From the NCBI GenBank assembly GCA_036927565.1, contig JAYESD010000001.1, positions 114,805,110 through 114,869,109 on the forward strand: a stretch of DNA of 64,000 bases. Direction: 5' to 3'. A program made the translations under genes and the position numbers. Of this stretch, positions 35,161-47,318 are shown piece by piece. How positions within the stretch are numbered: position 1 is the first letter of the stretch; each line of letters starts with the position of its first letter. Under the pieces are notes generated by a model. The model was not told the DNA's origin. It made no database searches and saw nothing but the letters and a program-made list of their open reading frames with translations. This DNA is from Tuctoria greenei. Its lineage: Eukaryota > Streptophyta > Magnoliopsida > Poales > Poaceae.

Positions 35161-35630
35161 ATAATAAAGGGAAAGGCATTCCAATGGACTCAAGCTTGTC
35201 AAAACAGTTTTGAGGAGTTGAAGAAGAGTTTGAAAACAACCCCAGTTTTGGTACTGTCGGATGTGATCAGAAGTTTTGATATTTATTGCGACGCATCAAG
35301 ACAAGGACTTGGATGTGTATTGATGCAAGAAGGTCAAGTGGTTGCCTATGCATCAAGACAATTGAAGAAACATGAGCAGAATTACCCCACACACGATTTG
35401 GAACTTGCAGCCGTGGTACATGCGTTGATGATTTGGAGACACTATATTCTTGGACACACGTGTGAAATTTATACGGACCATAAGAGTTTGAAGTATATTT
35501 CACACAAACGGATCTGAAATTGAGGCAACGAAGATGGTTGGAGCTCATCAAGGATTATGATTTGGGAATCAACTATCATCTGGGAAAAGCCAACGTAGTG
35601 GTCGATGCTTTTAGTAGAAAAAGAGTAAGT
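35161..35630 (+). pseudogene. gypsy B RNase H, first copy
   Basis: The frame at 35218-35517 includes SFDIYCDASRQGLGCVLMQE, THDLELAAVVHALMIWRHYI and YTDHKSLKYISHKRI. The shifted frame from 35520 gives RRWLELIKDYDLGINYHLGK and NVVVDAFSRKR. One frameshift near 35510 separates the two parts. The function would be removal of the RNA strand during reverse transcription. Confidence 0.83.
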
Positions 35631-35639
35631 CATCAACTC

Positions 35640-36524
35640 ACAGTTCGAGAGTTACCATCCGAGTTATGTAAGGAGTTTGAACAGTTGAACCTTGGATTTG
35701 TAAATGAGATGGAGATGATGGAGTTAAACCCAACATTGGAGCAAGTTATTCGGGAAGGTCAAACTAAGGATGAGGAAATTCAAGTAATCAAGGAAAAGAC
35801 CCAAGAGGGGAGAGAATTCAGATTCGATGAGGATGAACATGGTACCTTATGGTTGGGAAAAAGGATTGTCGTGCCTAATGTGAAGCATATTTGGGAGACA
35901 ATAATAAAAGAGGCACATGACTCACCATACTCAATTCATCCTGATTGTACAAAGATGTACAAAGACTTGAAGACCTGCTATTGGTGGGATAGCATGAAAA
36001 AGGACATAGTTGAATATGTAGCATTGTGTGTTGTGTGCCAACGAGTCATGGCGGAACATCAAAGGACAACTGGACTATTGCAACCATTAAAGATCCCGGA
36101 ATGGAAGTGGGAAGAGATCAGTATGGACTTCATAGTTGGTTTACCACGTACTCGGTCCAATTACGACTCAATTTGGGTAATTGTGGATCGGTTAACTAAG
36201 TTAGCCCACTTTATTCCCTTCAATACCACCTATAATGAAGAGAAATTGGTGGAACTATATATGGGAAGAATAGTATGTTTGCATGGAGTTCCGAAGAAGA
36301 TAGTCTCGGATAGAGGTTCACAATTCACTTCCAGGTTTTGGCAAAAATTGCATGAAGCTTTGGGAACGAGGTTGAATTTTAGTTCAGCATATCACCCTCA
36401 AACAGATGGACATACCGAGAGGAGCAATCAGATTTTTAGAGGACATGTTAAGAGCTTGTGCTTTAAAGCATGGGAAAAGTTGGGACAAGAGCTTGCCATC
36501 TGCAGAATTTTAAAACAACAATAG
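35640..36524 (+). pseudogene. gypsy B integrase core, first copy (long open frame)
   Basis: The 334-codon frame 35520-36524 carries the zinc-binding module (EAHDSPYSIHPD...CVVCQRVMAE) and the core with MDFIVGLP, SDRGSQFTSRFW and QTDGHTERSN. All three D-D-E residues are present. The frame is lost after LGQELAICRILKQQ, where family members continue into LPYAEFSYNNSYQ. This is the best preserved pol segment of gypsy B. Confidence 0.87.
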
Positions 36525-36537
36525 TTACAAAGCAAGA

Positions 36538-37175
36538 TTGAAAATGTCACCATATGAAGCACTTTATGGAAAGAAGTGTAGGACACCTTTATTCTGGAAT
36601 GAAGTAGGAGAAACTCAAGTATTTGGACCCGATTTGTTGCAAGAAGCTGAAAAACAAGTCCAAGTTATTCGTGAAAACTTGAGGGCTGCCCAATCAATAC
36701 AAAAAGGCTATGCGGACAATAGGAGAAGGAAATTAGCCTTTGAAGTGGGAGATCTTGTTTACCTCAAGGTGTCACCGATGAGGGGTCATAAGAGGTTTAA
36801 CATAAGAGGCAAGCTAGCACGTCGCTACATTGGACCATTCAAGATTTTGGACAAAAGAGGAGAAGTAGATAAGTTGGAGATGCCAGCTCATCTATCGGAT
36901 GTCCATGATGTCTTTCATGTTTCCCAGCTCAAGAAGTGCTTGAGAGTACCGGAAGAACAAATGTCAATGAAAGGATTGGAATTAGAGGCAGATTTGACTT
37001 ATGCCAAACAACCGGTCAAAATTTTGGAAACCAAGGAGAGAGTCACAAGGAACAAGGTTATTTGATGGTGTATAGTTCAATGGAAGCACCACACAGAAAA
37101 AAAGCAACGTGGGAATTGGACGATGATCTCAAGAAGGAATTTCCCTATCTCTTCTCTTTCGCGTCAAATCTCTAG
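36538..37175 (+). pseudogene. gypsy B integrase C-terminus and chromodomain-like tail, first copy
   Basis: The frame at 36538-37065 reads KMSPYEALYGKKCRTPLFWN, RRRKLAFEVGDLVYLKVSPM, YIGPFKILDKRGEVDKLEMP and DVHDVFHVSQLKKCLRV. It ends at a tga after ERVTRNKVI, where the ungapped family continues with RW. The tail WKHHTEKKATWELDDDLKKE closes the chromodomain-like region in another frame. Confidence 0.83.
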
Positions 37176-37190
37176 GGTGAGATTCATTTT

Positions 37191-37204
37191 AAGGGGGGTA
37201 GGTT
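37191..37204 (+). other. polypurine tract of gypsy B, first copy
   Basis: AAGGGGGGTAGGTT stands directly before the LTR TG at 37205. Confidence 0.85.
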
Positions 37205-39524
37205 TGTAACACCCTCATTTTAATGCATCATGCCCTACACGCGTTCATATAAATGTTTAATATTAATCCAAATAAATAGGAATGAGTTTAAAATTGATTT
37301 GGAACAAAACTGCACTTAAAATGCTGAAAAGTGCAGACTAGTCCGATTTTGGTGAGGACTAGTCCAATTTCTATCTGACTAAAAACGGACTTGTCCGTTT
37401 TTGCTGCGGACTAGTCCGATTTTTCCTCTAGACACTTTCACACTTGTTCGATTTTGTGCGGACTAGTCCGATATTCCAAGAATCCTTGAAAATTTGTTAA
37501 GTCCCTGGACTTGTCCGGACTAGTACAGTGTTCCAGCAGACTTGTCCGTTTTCCTCTCTGACTAAAGTCGGACTTATCTGATTTTTGGCCAGACTTGTCC
37601 GATTTCTTTCTAGTAACTTCAGACTAGTCTGGTCCTTTTCGGACTTGTTCGATATTTCGCGACCCCGAGTTGGTCTTTTGTTTTACGACTTGTTTCTTGG
37701 GTTTCACATTAAGTGGGCCAAGGGACATCGTGCCTAACTCTTTTAGAGCCCATGTGGGACTCTAAACCGGCCTCTACTCCTCTCAAACTTGAAATCCATC
37801 TAACCCTAGCCTCCACCTCTATATGAACAACCCCACCCCTTGGCTTGACATCTATTTGCCACTTTTCCACCCCACCAAAACCCTAGATCGTGGAGAGACA
37901 CCATCAAGGAGGGAGGAGGAGATCCCAAGCAAGGAGAAGAAGAGGAGGAAACGAAAGAGTATCAAGATCTCCATCAAGTTTTGTTCTTCATCACCAATTC
38001 ATCTCCAAGTTCATCATCAACCCTAGATCATCAAGATCCAAGTGTTACCTCCAAGTTTCCTGATTCATTGGAGTCCTAAGCACCTGGTATACTTTCTAAT
38101 TCCCTTTCCTTACGTGAACTCGACCCTTAATCTCCAAATTCACGTCGATCTAGAAACCATAATCTGCTGATCTCGCAAAGTGCGGACTTGTTCGGTCCCT
38201 AGAGGACTAGTCCAATTTTTCTGGTTAAATTGTGTCGAATGAATTCTAAAATTAGACCTAATCAACTCCAAACATGTATAAACTTATTAAAAAGTATTAA
38301 AACTAATTAGTGATCCTTTAAAAGCAATCTATTAACAAGTTCCACCTTGCATTTGAATTAATCATGCATCTCATGTCATATTGAGTAATATTTGTGCACC
38401 CTTTGATTTTGTTTCTTGTCTTGTATGTTTATTGTGTGGATTAGACAGGTTTGCGCTAGAGAATGCCGTGGAGGATCTATAGCACCAAGAGTTTGCAGGC
38501 TTTGACCCTAATCAACCGCAAGAGCAAGCAAGTGTCCTTGAAGCATATTGATCCTGTTTTGAAATAAATGTTTTGTTTGCAAAACTGCATGCTTGTGTCA
38601 ATTTGATAGGAATCCTATGATAGGAAGTTTAGTAGCTCTGTTTAACAACCCTTGTCACCTGGGTTATATGGTAGAGAGTCGGGATGGGATTTTTACCTTT
38701 TTGCTTCGCTTAATTAATTGGGATGGAAGAACAACTACACTACTTAATTTTATTATGCATTAATGAGATTGTGGTTGACATGAAGTGGTTAAATCTGATA
38801 TTGTAATGGGTTATCTAAGCAATCTTGGTATGTGGATGGGTTGGATGTATGGTGGTTTTGCTTGCTTTAGATCTAAAGACCGATTCGTGGAGCGACCATC
38901 CAGGTTTTACAGTGTCACCACGAGGCCAAGTATGGGTGCGGCGTAGCTGGTTAAATAGGGCTTTGCTAATGCTATTTGGACCATTAAGGATGCTCGGGGA
39001 AGTGGTAGTTGTATTGGGTTTGTTGATGATTGGTGGGACTACCCTAGGATCCGAATGGACAAGAGGGGGCCCTTGGTTGAAGATGTGCTCAGTTGGAGAC
39101 ATCGCCACCGGTGAAACCTCGGTGGGGTCTAAATAAGCTAGTAATCCCTTTTATTAAGGCTATTTTGTGATCTCTTGGACACACACACCTGCGTAAGTGT
39201 GAGAAGGCATAATTGAGATTCTGTAGTCATCGAGAGGTGATAAAATCACAAAATGTGGGTAAAGCGGTACAACCTCTGCAGAGTGTGTCTAAAACTATCA
39301 TGATAGTCGTGCTCCTGGTTATGAGCAACCTAGATCCTCAATTGATTACAGGGAACTCGGTATTGGGATGGTATTTGGGATGGTTATGGTTGGTATTATG
39401 GTTATGGATGATTATACATTAATTTCTGGTATTGAAAATGGATGTTGGTATATGATGATGGATATGGAATATGGACTGGTATTATGATAACTATGTGGCT
39501 TATGATGGGTTTACCTCATATACA
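37205..39524 (+). repeat. Middle LTR of gypsy B, 3'-truncated and fused to gag
   Basis: It begins TGTAACACCCTCATTTTAAT and follows the left LTR to ACCTCATATACA. It then jumps at 39525 to GCTATTG...ATGCAAAACCAGCTC, which corresponds to position 32757 in the first internal region. About 450 bases of LTR end and 375 bases of leader and gag start are missing. It keeps U3 palindromes (37335-37640), CTCTGCAGAG near 39277 and CTATCATGATAG near 39296. An open frame (39471-39821) crosses the fusion by chance. Confidence 0.88.
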
Positions 39525-40640
39525 GCTATTGTCCATGCAAAACCAGCTCATGTAGACCATGATACAGACTATGGGACAGCTGCAGGCTGGCAACAACAAC
39601 AATTAGCCCCACATGCCACCACCCCACCCCCACCTCCTCATAACCGATTGGGAAAGTTCATGAGGACTAGGCCATCAACTTTTGCTCAAGCTGCTGACCC
39701 TATGGATGCCCATGATTGGCTCAAGTCCGTGGAGAAGAAACTTGCAATAGTCCAATGCAGTGACCGGGAGAAGGTTCTATTTGCATCTCATCAACTAGTT
39801 GGAGCATCTGCGGATTGGTAGGATTCCTTATGCAATGCTCATGAGAATCTAGAGAGAATTACCCTATGCGAAATTCAAGGAGAGCTTCCATTCTAATTAT
39901 GTATCATAAGGTGTTATGATCCTGAAGAGACAAGAATTTGAGAACTTGAGGCAAGGAAGATTGAGTGTGGGCGAATACCTCAATAGATTCACTAAACTCT
40001 CAAGATATGCGCCTAAGGATGTGAGTCGGGACAGCAGGAAGCAATACTTGTTCATGAGGGGTTCGAACAATGAGATCCAAGTGCAATTGCTAAATTGTGA
40101 TTAGGCAAACCTCCAGAAGCTAGTGGACATAGCAATTGTGGTTGAGAACAAGGTCCGTGAGATGGAGCAAGACACCAAGAGGAAGGCGCCATATAAAGGA
40201 CAGCAACAAGGTAGTAATGTGCGCCGTCACATTGCACGAACTAATGATCCTTATTATAGCTCTTCTTCTCCAGTACAATGCCCTGGATATGCACCGCGCC
40301 CAGCTCAATTTGTGCAGCAACGCCCTGTTATGCAAGCACCTAGGCCTCCATTGCCTTTTGCACCTCGTGCCAACCTTCCTGATGTGAATGTTCAGAGCCA
40401 AGTTCACCCCAATAATTCAAGTGCAGTTAGAAAGTGCTATACATGTGGAGAAGCATGACACTTTGCCATTCAATGTCCTATGTCAGGCTTTGGTCAAGGA
40501 AGCAATGCTCCAAGACAGAACCCAAGACCCAATGGAAAAGCGCCACAAGGCAATCGTGGACAACAGAATTTTTCTCGTGGCAACGTGAACCATGTCTCTA
40601 TGGAGGATGCTCAACAAGCGAATGACGTGGTTATTGGTAT
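39525..40640 (+). pseudogene. gypsy B gag, second copy (5'-truncated, broken)
   Basis: It starts inside gag at the Pro-rich stretch (about 39600-39650), then RPSTFAQAADPMDAHDWLKS and REKVLFASHQLVGASADW with a tag stop at 39819-39821 where Trp is expected. MILKRQEFENLRQGRLSVGE continues at 39916. The zinc knuckle (about 40435-40476) has a tga in place of the Gly before His (CYTCGEA*HFAIQC). Multiple stops show that this copy is older or more decayed than the first. Confidence 0.83.
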
Positions 40641-41000
40641 GTTTCGCAAACTGCAACCCGACAAATATGTTATTTGATTCTGGAGCATCGCATTCATTCA
40701 TTACATCGAAATATGTTGCCAAGTATAGTTTGCCTATCTCTCATATGAAGTTTACTATATTGGTTAAGTCTCCTGGAGGAGAGATGAGGACAAATATAGT
40801 ATGTCCGAAAGTAAACCTTAGAATAAGGGGGTAGACTTCTTTGCCAATCTCATTGTTTTGGATTCTCAAGGATTGGACATTATACTTGGTATGGACTGGT
40901 TGAGGAAACGCAATGGAGCCATTGAATGTGCCACAAAGACGGTGAGGTTGACAAATGAGGAAGGGATCACCATAGAGTTTGAAGCATGTCAACTTGCTCC
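40641..41000 (+). pseudogene. gypsy B protease, second copy
   Basis: The catalytic LFDSGASHSF is intact here (DSG at 40676-40684), unlike the first copy. SKYVAKYSLPISHMKFTILV follows, then a stop near 40833 after LRIRG. The distal part DIILGMDWLRKRNGAIECAT restarts at about 40870. Confidence 0.82.
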
Positions 41001-41990
41001 AAAGAAATTGGAGATGAACAATATGGACGGTGCTGCAATTGAGGAGATTCTAGCGGTGTGTGAATTCTTGGATGTGTTTCCGGACGAGTTGCCAGGTATA
41101 CCACCTGATCGAGACATTGAGTTTGCTATTGAATTAATACCTGGAACTACACCTATAGCTAAGAGGCCATATAGGATGCCTCCTTAGGAGTTAGATGAGC
41201 TCAAGAAGCAAATTCAAGAGCAACTAGAGAAGGTTTTTATTCGCCCAAGCTCTTCACCTTTGGAAGCACCCGTTCTTTTCGTGGATAAGAAGGAGGGATC
41301 ACAAAGGATGTGTGTGGATCACCGAGCTCTCAATGAGGTGACCATCAAGAAAAAGTACACCTTGCCACACATAGAGGACTTTTTTTTATCAGAAAAGGGT
41401 GCTTGTGTTTTCTCCAAGATTGATTTGAGGTTGGGATACATTCAAATGAAGATTAGACCATCAAACATACCCAAAACAGCTTTTCGGACACGGTATGGAT
41501 CTTATGAGTACACCGTGATGTCCTTTGGATTGACAAACACACCTACCTATTTTATGTACCTCATGAATAAGGTCTTCATGGACTACTTGGATATTTTCAT
41601 CGTGGTGTTCATTGGTGACATTATTATCTACTCGAGAAGTGAGGAGAAAGATGAGGAACACTTGAGGCTCACATTGCAGAAATTGAGAGAGCATCAACTG
41701 TATGCCAAGTTCAGCAAGTGCCAGTTATAGTTGAACGAGGTGTCATTTTTAGATCACATCATCTCGGGAGGAGGAGTATCTGTTGACCTAGGAAAAGTGA
41801 GAGATGTGCTAAAGTGGGAGCCACCGCAAAACTTGAAGGAAATAAGGATTTTTCTCAGAATGGCTGGATATTACCGCCGATTCATAAAAGACTTTTGTAA
41901 AATATCCAAGCCCATGACGGAGTTGCTAATGAAGGGGAAGGCTTTCCAATGGACTCAAGCTTGTCGGGACAGTTTTGAGGAGCTGAAGAA
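41001..41990 (+). pseudogene. gypsy B reverse transcriptase, second copy (FIGD active site)
   Basis: Blocks in order are IPPDRDIEFAIELIPGTTPI (ending at a tag at 41185-41187), APVLFVDKKEGSQRMCVDHR, KIDLRLGYIQMKI, MSFGLTNTPTYFMYLMNKVF and VFIGDIIIYS. The first catalytic Asp is Gly (ggt at 41614-41616), so polymerase activity is lost. A tag at 41728-41730 follows AKFSKCQL where Trp is normal. The connection domain continues at 41731 (SFLDHIISGGGVSVDLGKVR). Confidence 0.85.
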
Positions 41991-42400
41991 ATGGTTAACC
42001 ACAGCCCCGGTTTTGATATTTGCCAGATGTAAGCATGAGTTTTGATATCTATTGTGATGCCTTAAGACAAGGACTTGGATGCATGCTCATGCAAGAAGGT
42101 CAAGTGGTAGCCTATGCATCGAGACAATTGAATAACCATGAGCAGAATTATCCAACACATGATTTGGAACTTGCAGCCGTGGTACATGCATTGAAGATTT
42201 GGAGGCATTATATCCTTGGACATAGGTGTGAAATTTATACAGATCATAAGAGTTTCAATAATATTTTCTCACAGATGGACCTGAATTTAAGGAAACGAAG
42301 ATGGTTGGAGCTCATCAAGGATTATGATGTGGGAATCAACTATCACTAGGGAAAGGCTAATGTAGTGGCCGATGCCTCGAGTAGGAGGGAGTAAGTCATC
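41991..42400 (+). pseudogene. gypsy B RNase H, second copy
   Basis: After a frameshift near 42030 the frame reads SFDIYCDALRQGLGCMLMQE, THDLELAAVVHALKIWRHYI and YTDHKSFNNIF. A tag near 42347 ends GINYH. ANVVADASSRRE follows, with a stop before the spacer. Confidence 0.8.
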
Positions 42401-43888
42401 AACTCGCGATTTGAGAGCTGTCATCCGAGATATTCAAGGAGTTTGAATGGTTGAACCTTGGATTTACGAATGAGATGGGGATAATTGAGTTAAATCCGAC
42501 CTTGGAGCAAGAAATTCGAGAGGGTCAAAGAAAGGATGAGGAAATACAGGAGATCAAAGAGAGGACCCAGGATGGAAGGGAATTCAGGTTTGATGAGGAT
42601 GATCATGATACCTTATGACTTGGAAAAGGGATTGTCGTGCCTAATGTGAAGCATATTCAGGAGACAATATTAAAAAAAGCACATGACTCACCATACATAG
42701 TTCATCCCGGATGTACTAAGATGTAGAGGGACTTGAAGACATGTTATTGGTGGGCCAACATGAAAAAGGACATAGCCGAGTACGTAGCTTTGTGTGATGT
42801 GTGCCAGCGAGTCAAAGCTGAACATCAAAGGCCAGCTGGATTATTGCAACCATTAAAGGTTCCAAAGTGGAAGTGGGAGGAAATCGGTATGGACTTTATA
42901 GTTGGATTGCCATGTACGTAGTCCAGATATGACTCCATATGGGTAATCGTGGATCGGTTAACCAAGTCAGCTCACTTTATTCCCGTCAAGACCACCTTTA
43001 ATGGAGAGAAGTTTTCTGACTGTATATGGGACAAAATAGTATGTTTGCATGGATTTCCAAAGAGGATAGTGTCGGATAGAGGTTCTCAATTTACCTCCAG
43101 GTTTGACAAATATTACATGAAGCATTGGGAACAAGGTTGAATTTCAGCTCAGCATGTCACCCTCGATGGACAAATTGAGAGGACCAATCAAATTTTAGAG
43201 GATATGTAAAGAGCTTGTGCTTTAAAGCATGGAAAAGGTTTGGACAAGAGCTTGCCATACGCAGAATTTTTATATAACAACAGTTATCAAGCAAGCTTGA
43301 AAATGTCACCCAATGAAGCATTATATGGTAAGAAGTGTAGGACACCCTTGTTCTGGAATGAGACCGGACAAACTCAAGTATTTGGTTCGGATGTGTTGCT
43401 AGAAGCTGAAAAACAAGTATAGATTATTCGTGGAAACTTGAGGGCTGCTCAATCAAGGCAAAAAGGCTGTACGAACAATAGAAGAAGGAAACTAGCCTTT
43501 GAAGTAGGAGATTTTGTTTACCTCAAGGTGTCACCAATGAGAGGTCATAAGAGGTTTAATATCAAAGGCAAGCTAGCATCTCGATACATTGGGCCATTCA
43601 AGATTTTGGACATAAGAGGAGAAGTAGCGTATAAGTTGGAGATGCCAGCTCACCTATCAGATGTACATGATATGTTTCATGTTTCCCAGCTTTAGAAGTG
43701 CTTGAGGGTACCAGAAGAAGAAGTGTCAATGGAAGAATTGGAATTAGAGGTAGATTTGACTTATGTTGAGCAACCGGTCAAAATCTTGAAAACCAAGGAG
43801 AGGGTCACAAGAAACAAGGTCATTCGATGGTGTAAAGGACAATGGAAGCATCACACGGAATCAGAGGCAACGTCGGTGTTGGAGAATG
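42401..43888 (+). pseudogene. gypsy B integrase and chromodomain, second copy (interrupted by copia-2)
   Basis: The region includes CDVCQRVKAEHQRPAGLLQP, IGMDFIVGLP with a following tag, SDRGSQFTSRF, then a run of indels near 43105 and 43170 that destroy the third part of the core. The C-terminus EVGDFVYLKVSPMRGHKRFN (about 43501-43560), DVHDMFHVSQL and ERVTRNKVIRWCKGQWKHHT is recognisable, with a tag at 43693-43695. Coding stops at TSVLEN where copia-2 enters; the residue stretch DDLKKDFPSLFSSAS resumes at 53732. Confidence 0.83.
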
Positions 43889-45613
43889 TGTGAGACCTAT
43901 GTGTGCTGAATACATTGGCTATGGCGATAAAAGTTTTGAATATCACCAAAACACCTTCTTCATCAAGGTCTGACTCTAGGTTCGGGTTCCTGCTAGGTCC
44001 GACGATTGGTCCGGTTTGTTCTGGGTAGCTCCGGCATGGTCTGTCGTACGGTCCGACTTGCTATGGCTAGGTCCGACTAACTTTGGTCAGCTCCGGCGCG
44101 AGGTCCGACTAGCTTTGGTCAGCTCCAGCGCTAGGTCCGACTAGTTTTGGTAAGCTCCGGTGCTAGGTCTTACTAGCTTTGGTAAGCTCCGACTCAAGAT
44201 CCGGTTAGTTTTTGCAAGGTCCGAAGCTAGATTGCAATAGTCCTGTTTTTACTTTGAAATAATTCAAACTTGTTTTAAATCTATGAAACTGTGCTTAGTA
44301 TTCTTTTAGTAAGTTTTTAGTGTGTTTTGGTGGTTATTGCTGTGATCAATTTTCTATGGTTTGCAACATGCTTATGTGAGGTGCTCACGTAAGGTATTGT
44401 GGTTTCAAAACTAACAAGAGTCAAGTCGAGGACTTGTGCTCGGAAGTATCAGTTTTTTATTCATGTGCAGGTGTTGCTTGAGTTCAAGACATGGCTGGTC
44501 ACGGGATCCATTTAACTAGTCTTAGGGAGAAGATGAGGTTCAACAACCAAGTTCGGGAGGAATTGTGGTTGAGTTGATCGGGAGGTTGTGCAACATGTTT
44601 GAATCAAGAACGATGCATATGAATGTATCGTGGATGTCGTTGGAAGAGGTTTGCACGTATGCAAGGAGTACATGGACGTGACTACATGGTTCCGAGGCAT
44701 GATGAAGAGATGTGGACGTAATGAATTGGTCAGAAAGGTCCAACAGGCTAGGTTATGGACTCGGGCTGCGGGTGAGTCGTGTTTGACTCAAATACGGAAA
44801 GTTTTGAGTTGGTTATGATAGGATTTTGTGTGGGTCATGAATATTAGTAGTTTCAGGAATGTGGGAAATGTTCCTAAGGTGTTTATAAGTCTTAAGATTG
44901 CTTCTATCTGTGTATAAAATAGTCTTGAGCCGTTATGGAAAGTTTCAATTCATGAATTGAGTAGGATTAGAGTCCTAGTTAGTTTTGGGTTGGCCGAAGA
45001 GCTGGTTATATAAGCAAGGGAGGCCAGAGCTCATGGTTGACGACTTTTGTGCTATTCCTCTTGTGTTCTATTGAATAAAATTCGTAGTTGAAAGGAACTT
45101 TTGTGCCTTGTTCGTCCGACATGTTTTCTTCAAGTCTTTCTCGTCGAGTTTCTACACAACACTACCTTTCTTTGGTGGTTTTATCATTACCCGAGTTTTA
45201 CAGATCTGATTGACATGATTCTTTTTCCGGTTGTCTTCATAACTTGAATTTCTGTCATCTATGAAAATTTCACAGTCATTGGATTTGTAGTTTCTGATCT
45301 ATACGAGTTTCTTTACAGTGTTCCATAACTGTTTTTTTCTCGGGTAGGTCAAGTTGACCTTTGTTCGATATTTCGCTCGTAACTTGAGTACCTCTCGACA
45401 GATTTTCTTGATTCTCGTTGTGACTTCCTCGTGACTTGATTCTCTACAATATATAATAGTTTTGTAACAATTGAACACATTTAGAATAGTTGCACACGTG
45501 GTTTCTTTAACAGATCGATTTTCTTCCAAGGGGTGTTTTGTTGCTTTTGCTGAAAAGTTTTAATCTACCATTCACCCCACTCTGTAGCTTTACATGTGAT
45601 CTTCGATCCTACA
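43889..45613 (+). repeat. 5' LTR of copia-2
   Basis: It runs from TGTGAGACCTATGTG to GATCCTACA. U3 has a tandem of about 32-bp units at 43980-44230 built on TAGGTCCGACTAGCTTTGGT and AGCTCCGGCGC. It matches 52048-53731 with scattered changes. No gene is seen. Confidence 0.92.
45007..45014 (+). promoter_or_regulatory. TATA box of the copia-2 5' LTR
   Basis: TATATAAG in the context GCTGGTTATATAAGCAA is conserved in all four copia LTRs here (also 53132-53139, and reverse complemented at 18807-18814 and 26993-27000). Confidence 0.75.
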
Positions 45614-45615
45614 AT

Positions 45616-45627
45616 TGGTATCAGAGC
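45616..45627 (+). other. primer-binding site of copia-2
   Basis: TGGTATCAGAGC, the full initiator-Met consensus, lies two bases after the LTR end. Confidence 0.92.
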
Positions 45628-45675
45628 GACGACAATCTAATCTTTGTGATTGGCATGTGTTTTTGATTAATCCTC

Positions 45676-47218
45676 ATGGAGAAGTACTCGGCAAAACCTT
45701 GTGTGTATGTTGGCATTGATTTTCAGGTTTGGAAGGCACGCATGGAAGCTTTTATCCACACACAAGGATTCGCAATATGGGAAAAGGTGTACAAGCCTTA
45801 CGATGTGCCGCCGAACGATAAAGTCACAGCTACAAACTTAAGAGATGTCAACGACAACTACAGAGCCCGCAACTTGATAATCCAAGGACTAACTCAGAGC
45901 GACTTCGACCGTGTTGCACACCTCTAATCTGCGTACGATGTGTGGAGAGCACTTTGTGACTACCATGAAGGATCCAACACGATCAAGGAGGTAAAACAGG
46001 ATATGTTCAAGAAAGAATACATGTGCTTCGAGATGCAACCCGGTGACATTTATGACCTTTTTGCTTGCTTTAATAAAACTCTTAGCAACTTGTGTAGTGT
46101 CAATGTTAATTTTTGAGATGCTGATAGGCAATTGTTAAGTGCATTAGATATGTCAATTTGGAAGATAGAAGTCACATCAATTCATGAATCTACTGTCATG
46201 AGTACAATTACATTAGATGTGCTTTACTCTAAACTACAAACTCATGAAATTGACATTTTATCACGTAAGAATCCAAATAAGTCAATTGCATTCATTTCAC
46301 AACGTGATATGACTATCTCCGGCCAATCATGATCTTGCAATACTATTGCTTTGTAGTCCTCACTAACCCTGGAGCAGATCAAGGAATTTCCAGAAGAGGA
46401 GTTAGCACTCATCTCTACTAGATTCTCAAAAGCACTACAAAATGTGAGAACTAGAGGGAGAGGAAGCTCCGGACCACAGGGATGCTTTGAATGTGGTAAG
46501 ACAGGACACTTTCATACAGAATTCCATAACTTTTCAGGTCCTACTACCTGTGAAGAGAAGCAGAACAAAGGTCAAGACCACCTCTGGAAACTCCAATAAG
46601 AAAAAGAAGGGTTCCATAGGTCGCAAGATTATGAACAGCTTCATCACTGCACTTCAAGAGCTCAAGTTATGTAGACATTTAAAGTGATGAAGATGATGAC
46701 GATCTGGCCAACTTATGCTTCATGGCGGGCAAAACAAGATCAAGATCAAGTCAGGAGGATGCAAAACACAACAGTAACGATGATGAGGTATGTTCTAACT
46801 GTAATGAAATGTGCGATGCAATTTCTCGTGCAACTATTACTGTCAAGAAAAGGGACAAAAGCTTAGGTGTAATGCTGCTAAAATTGAATCACTAGAATCT
46901 GAAATCCACCGTTTAAAAACTTTGATTCCTAGTGATGATGCATTTCCCTCATGTGACTTAATCTATGAAGAATTTTCCACATTAAGAAGTGAATACTCCT
47001 CCACTTTAGATAGACTTGATGAAGAAATTGAAAAGAACAAAAAGCTGTTTGATTTTAATGTTAAAAACTTAAAAGATGCTTCTTGTTCTATAAGTGATCT
47101 GCATTGTTCTGCATGTGACAATCTTGACAAGAAACTAAAAGATGCAATGAATGAAATCCCCATTCTGAACAATGCTTTAGTTCTTATGAAGTTAAATATT
47201 TTTCCAATTGCAAACTAA
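45676..47218 (+). pseudogene. copia-2 gag (broken)
   Basis: It starts MEKYSAKPCVYVGIDFQVWK, colinear with copia-1 gag. Stops occur at 45925-45927 and near 46116, with further frameshifts before 46490 and near 46810. The zinc knuckle reads CFECGKTGHFHTEF (about 46483-46524); the fourth ligand Cys is Phe. The coiled-coil part (AKIESLESEIHRLKTLIPSD, then STLDRLDEEIEKNKKL) is open at 46811-47218. Confidence 0.83.
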
Positions 47219-47318
47219 AAAGAAAAACTTCATGTCAAAACTGACTAGTTTTATCTAAAGAACTTGACAATAAAATAAGATACTAGAGCGGCTTTACAGT
47301 GGGAACAAGAATCTAAAC

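Noticed and set aside
13485..45627. Possible tRNA genes at the TGGTATCAGAGC sites
   Set aside because: They are primer-binding sites of 12-18 bases adjoining LTR ends; no cloverleaf or A/B boxes are present.
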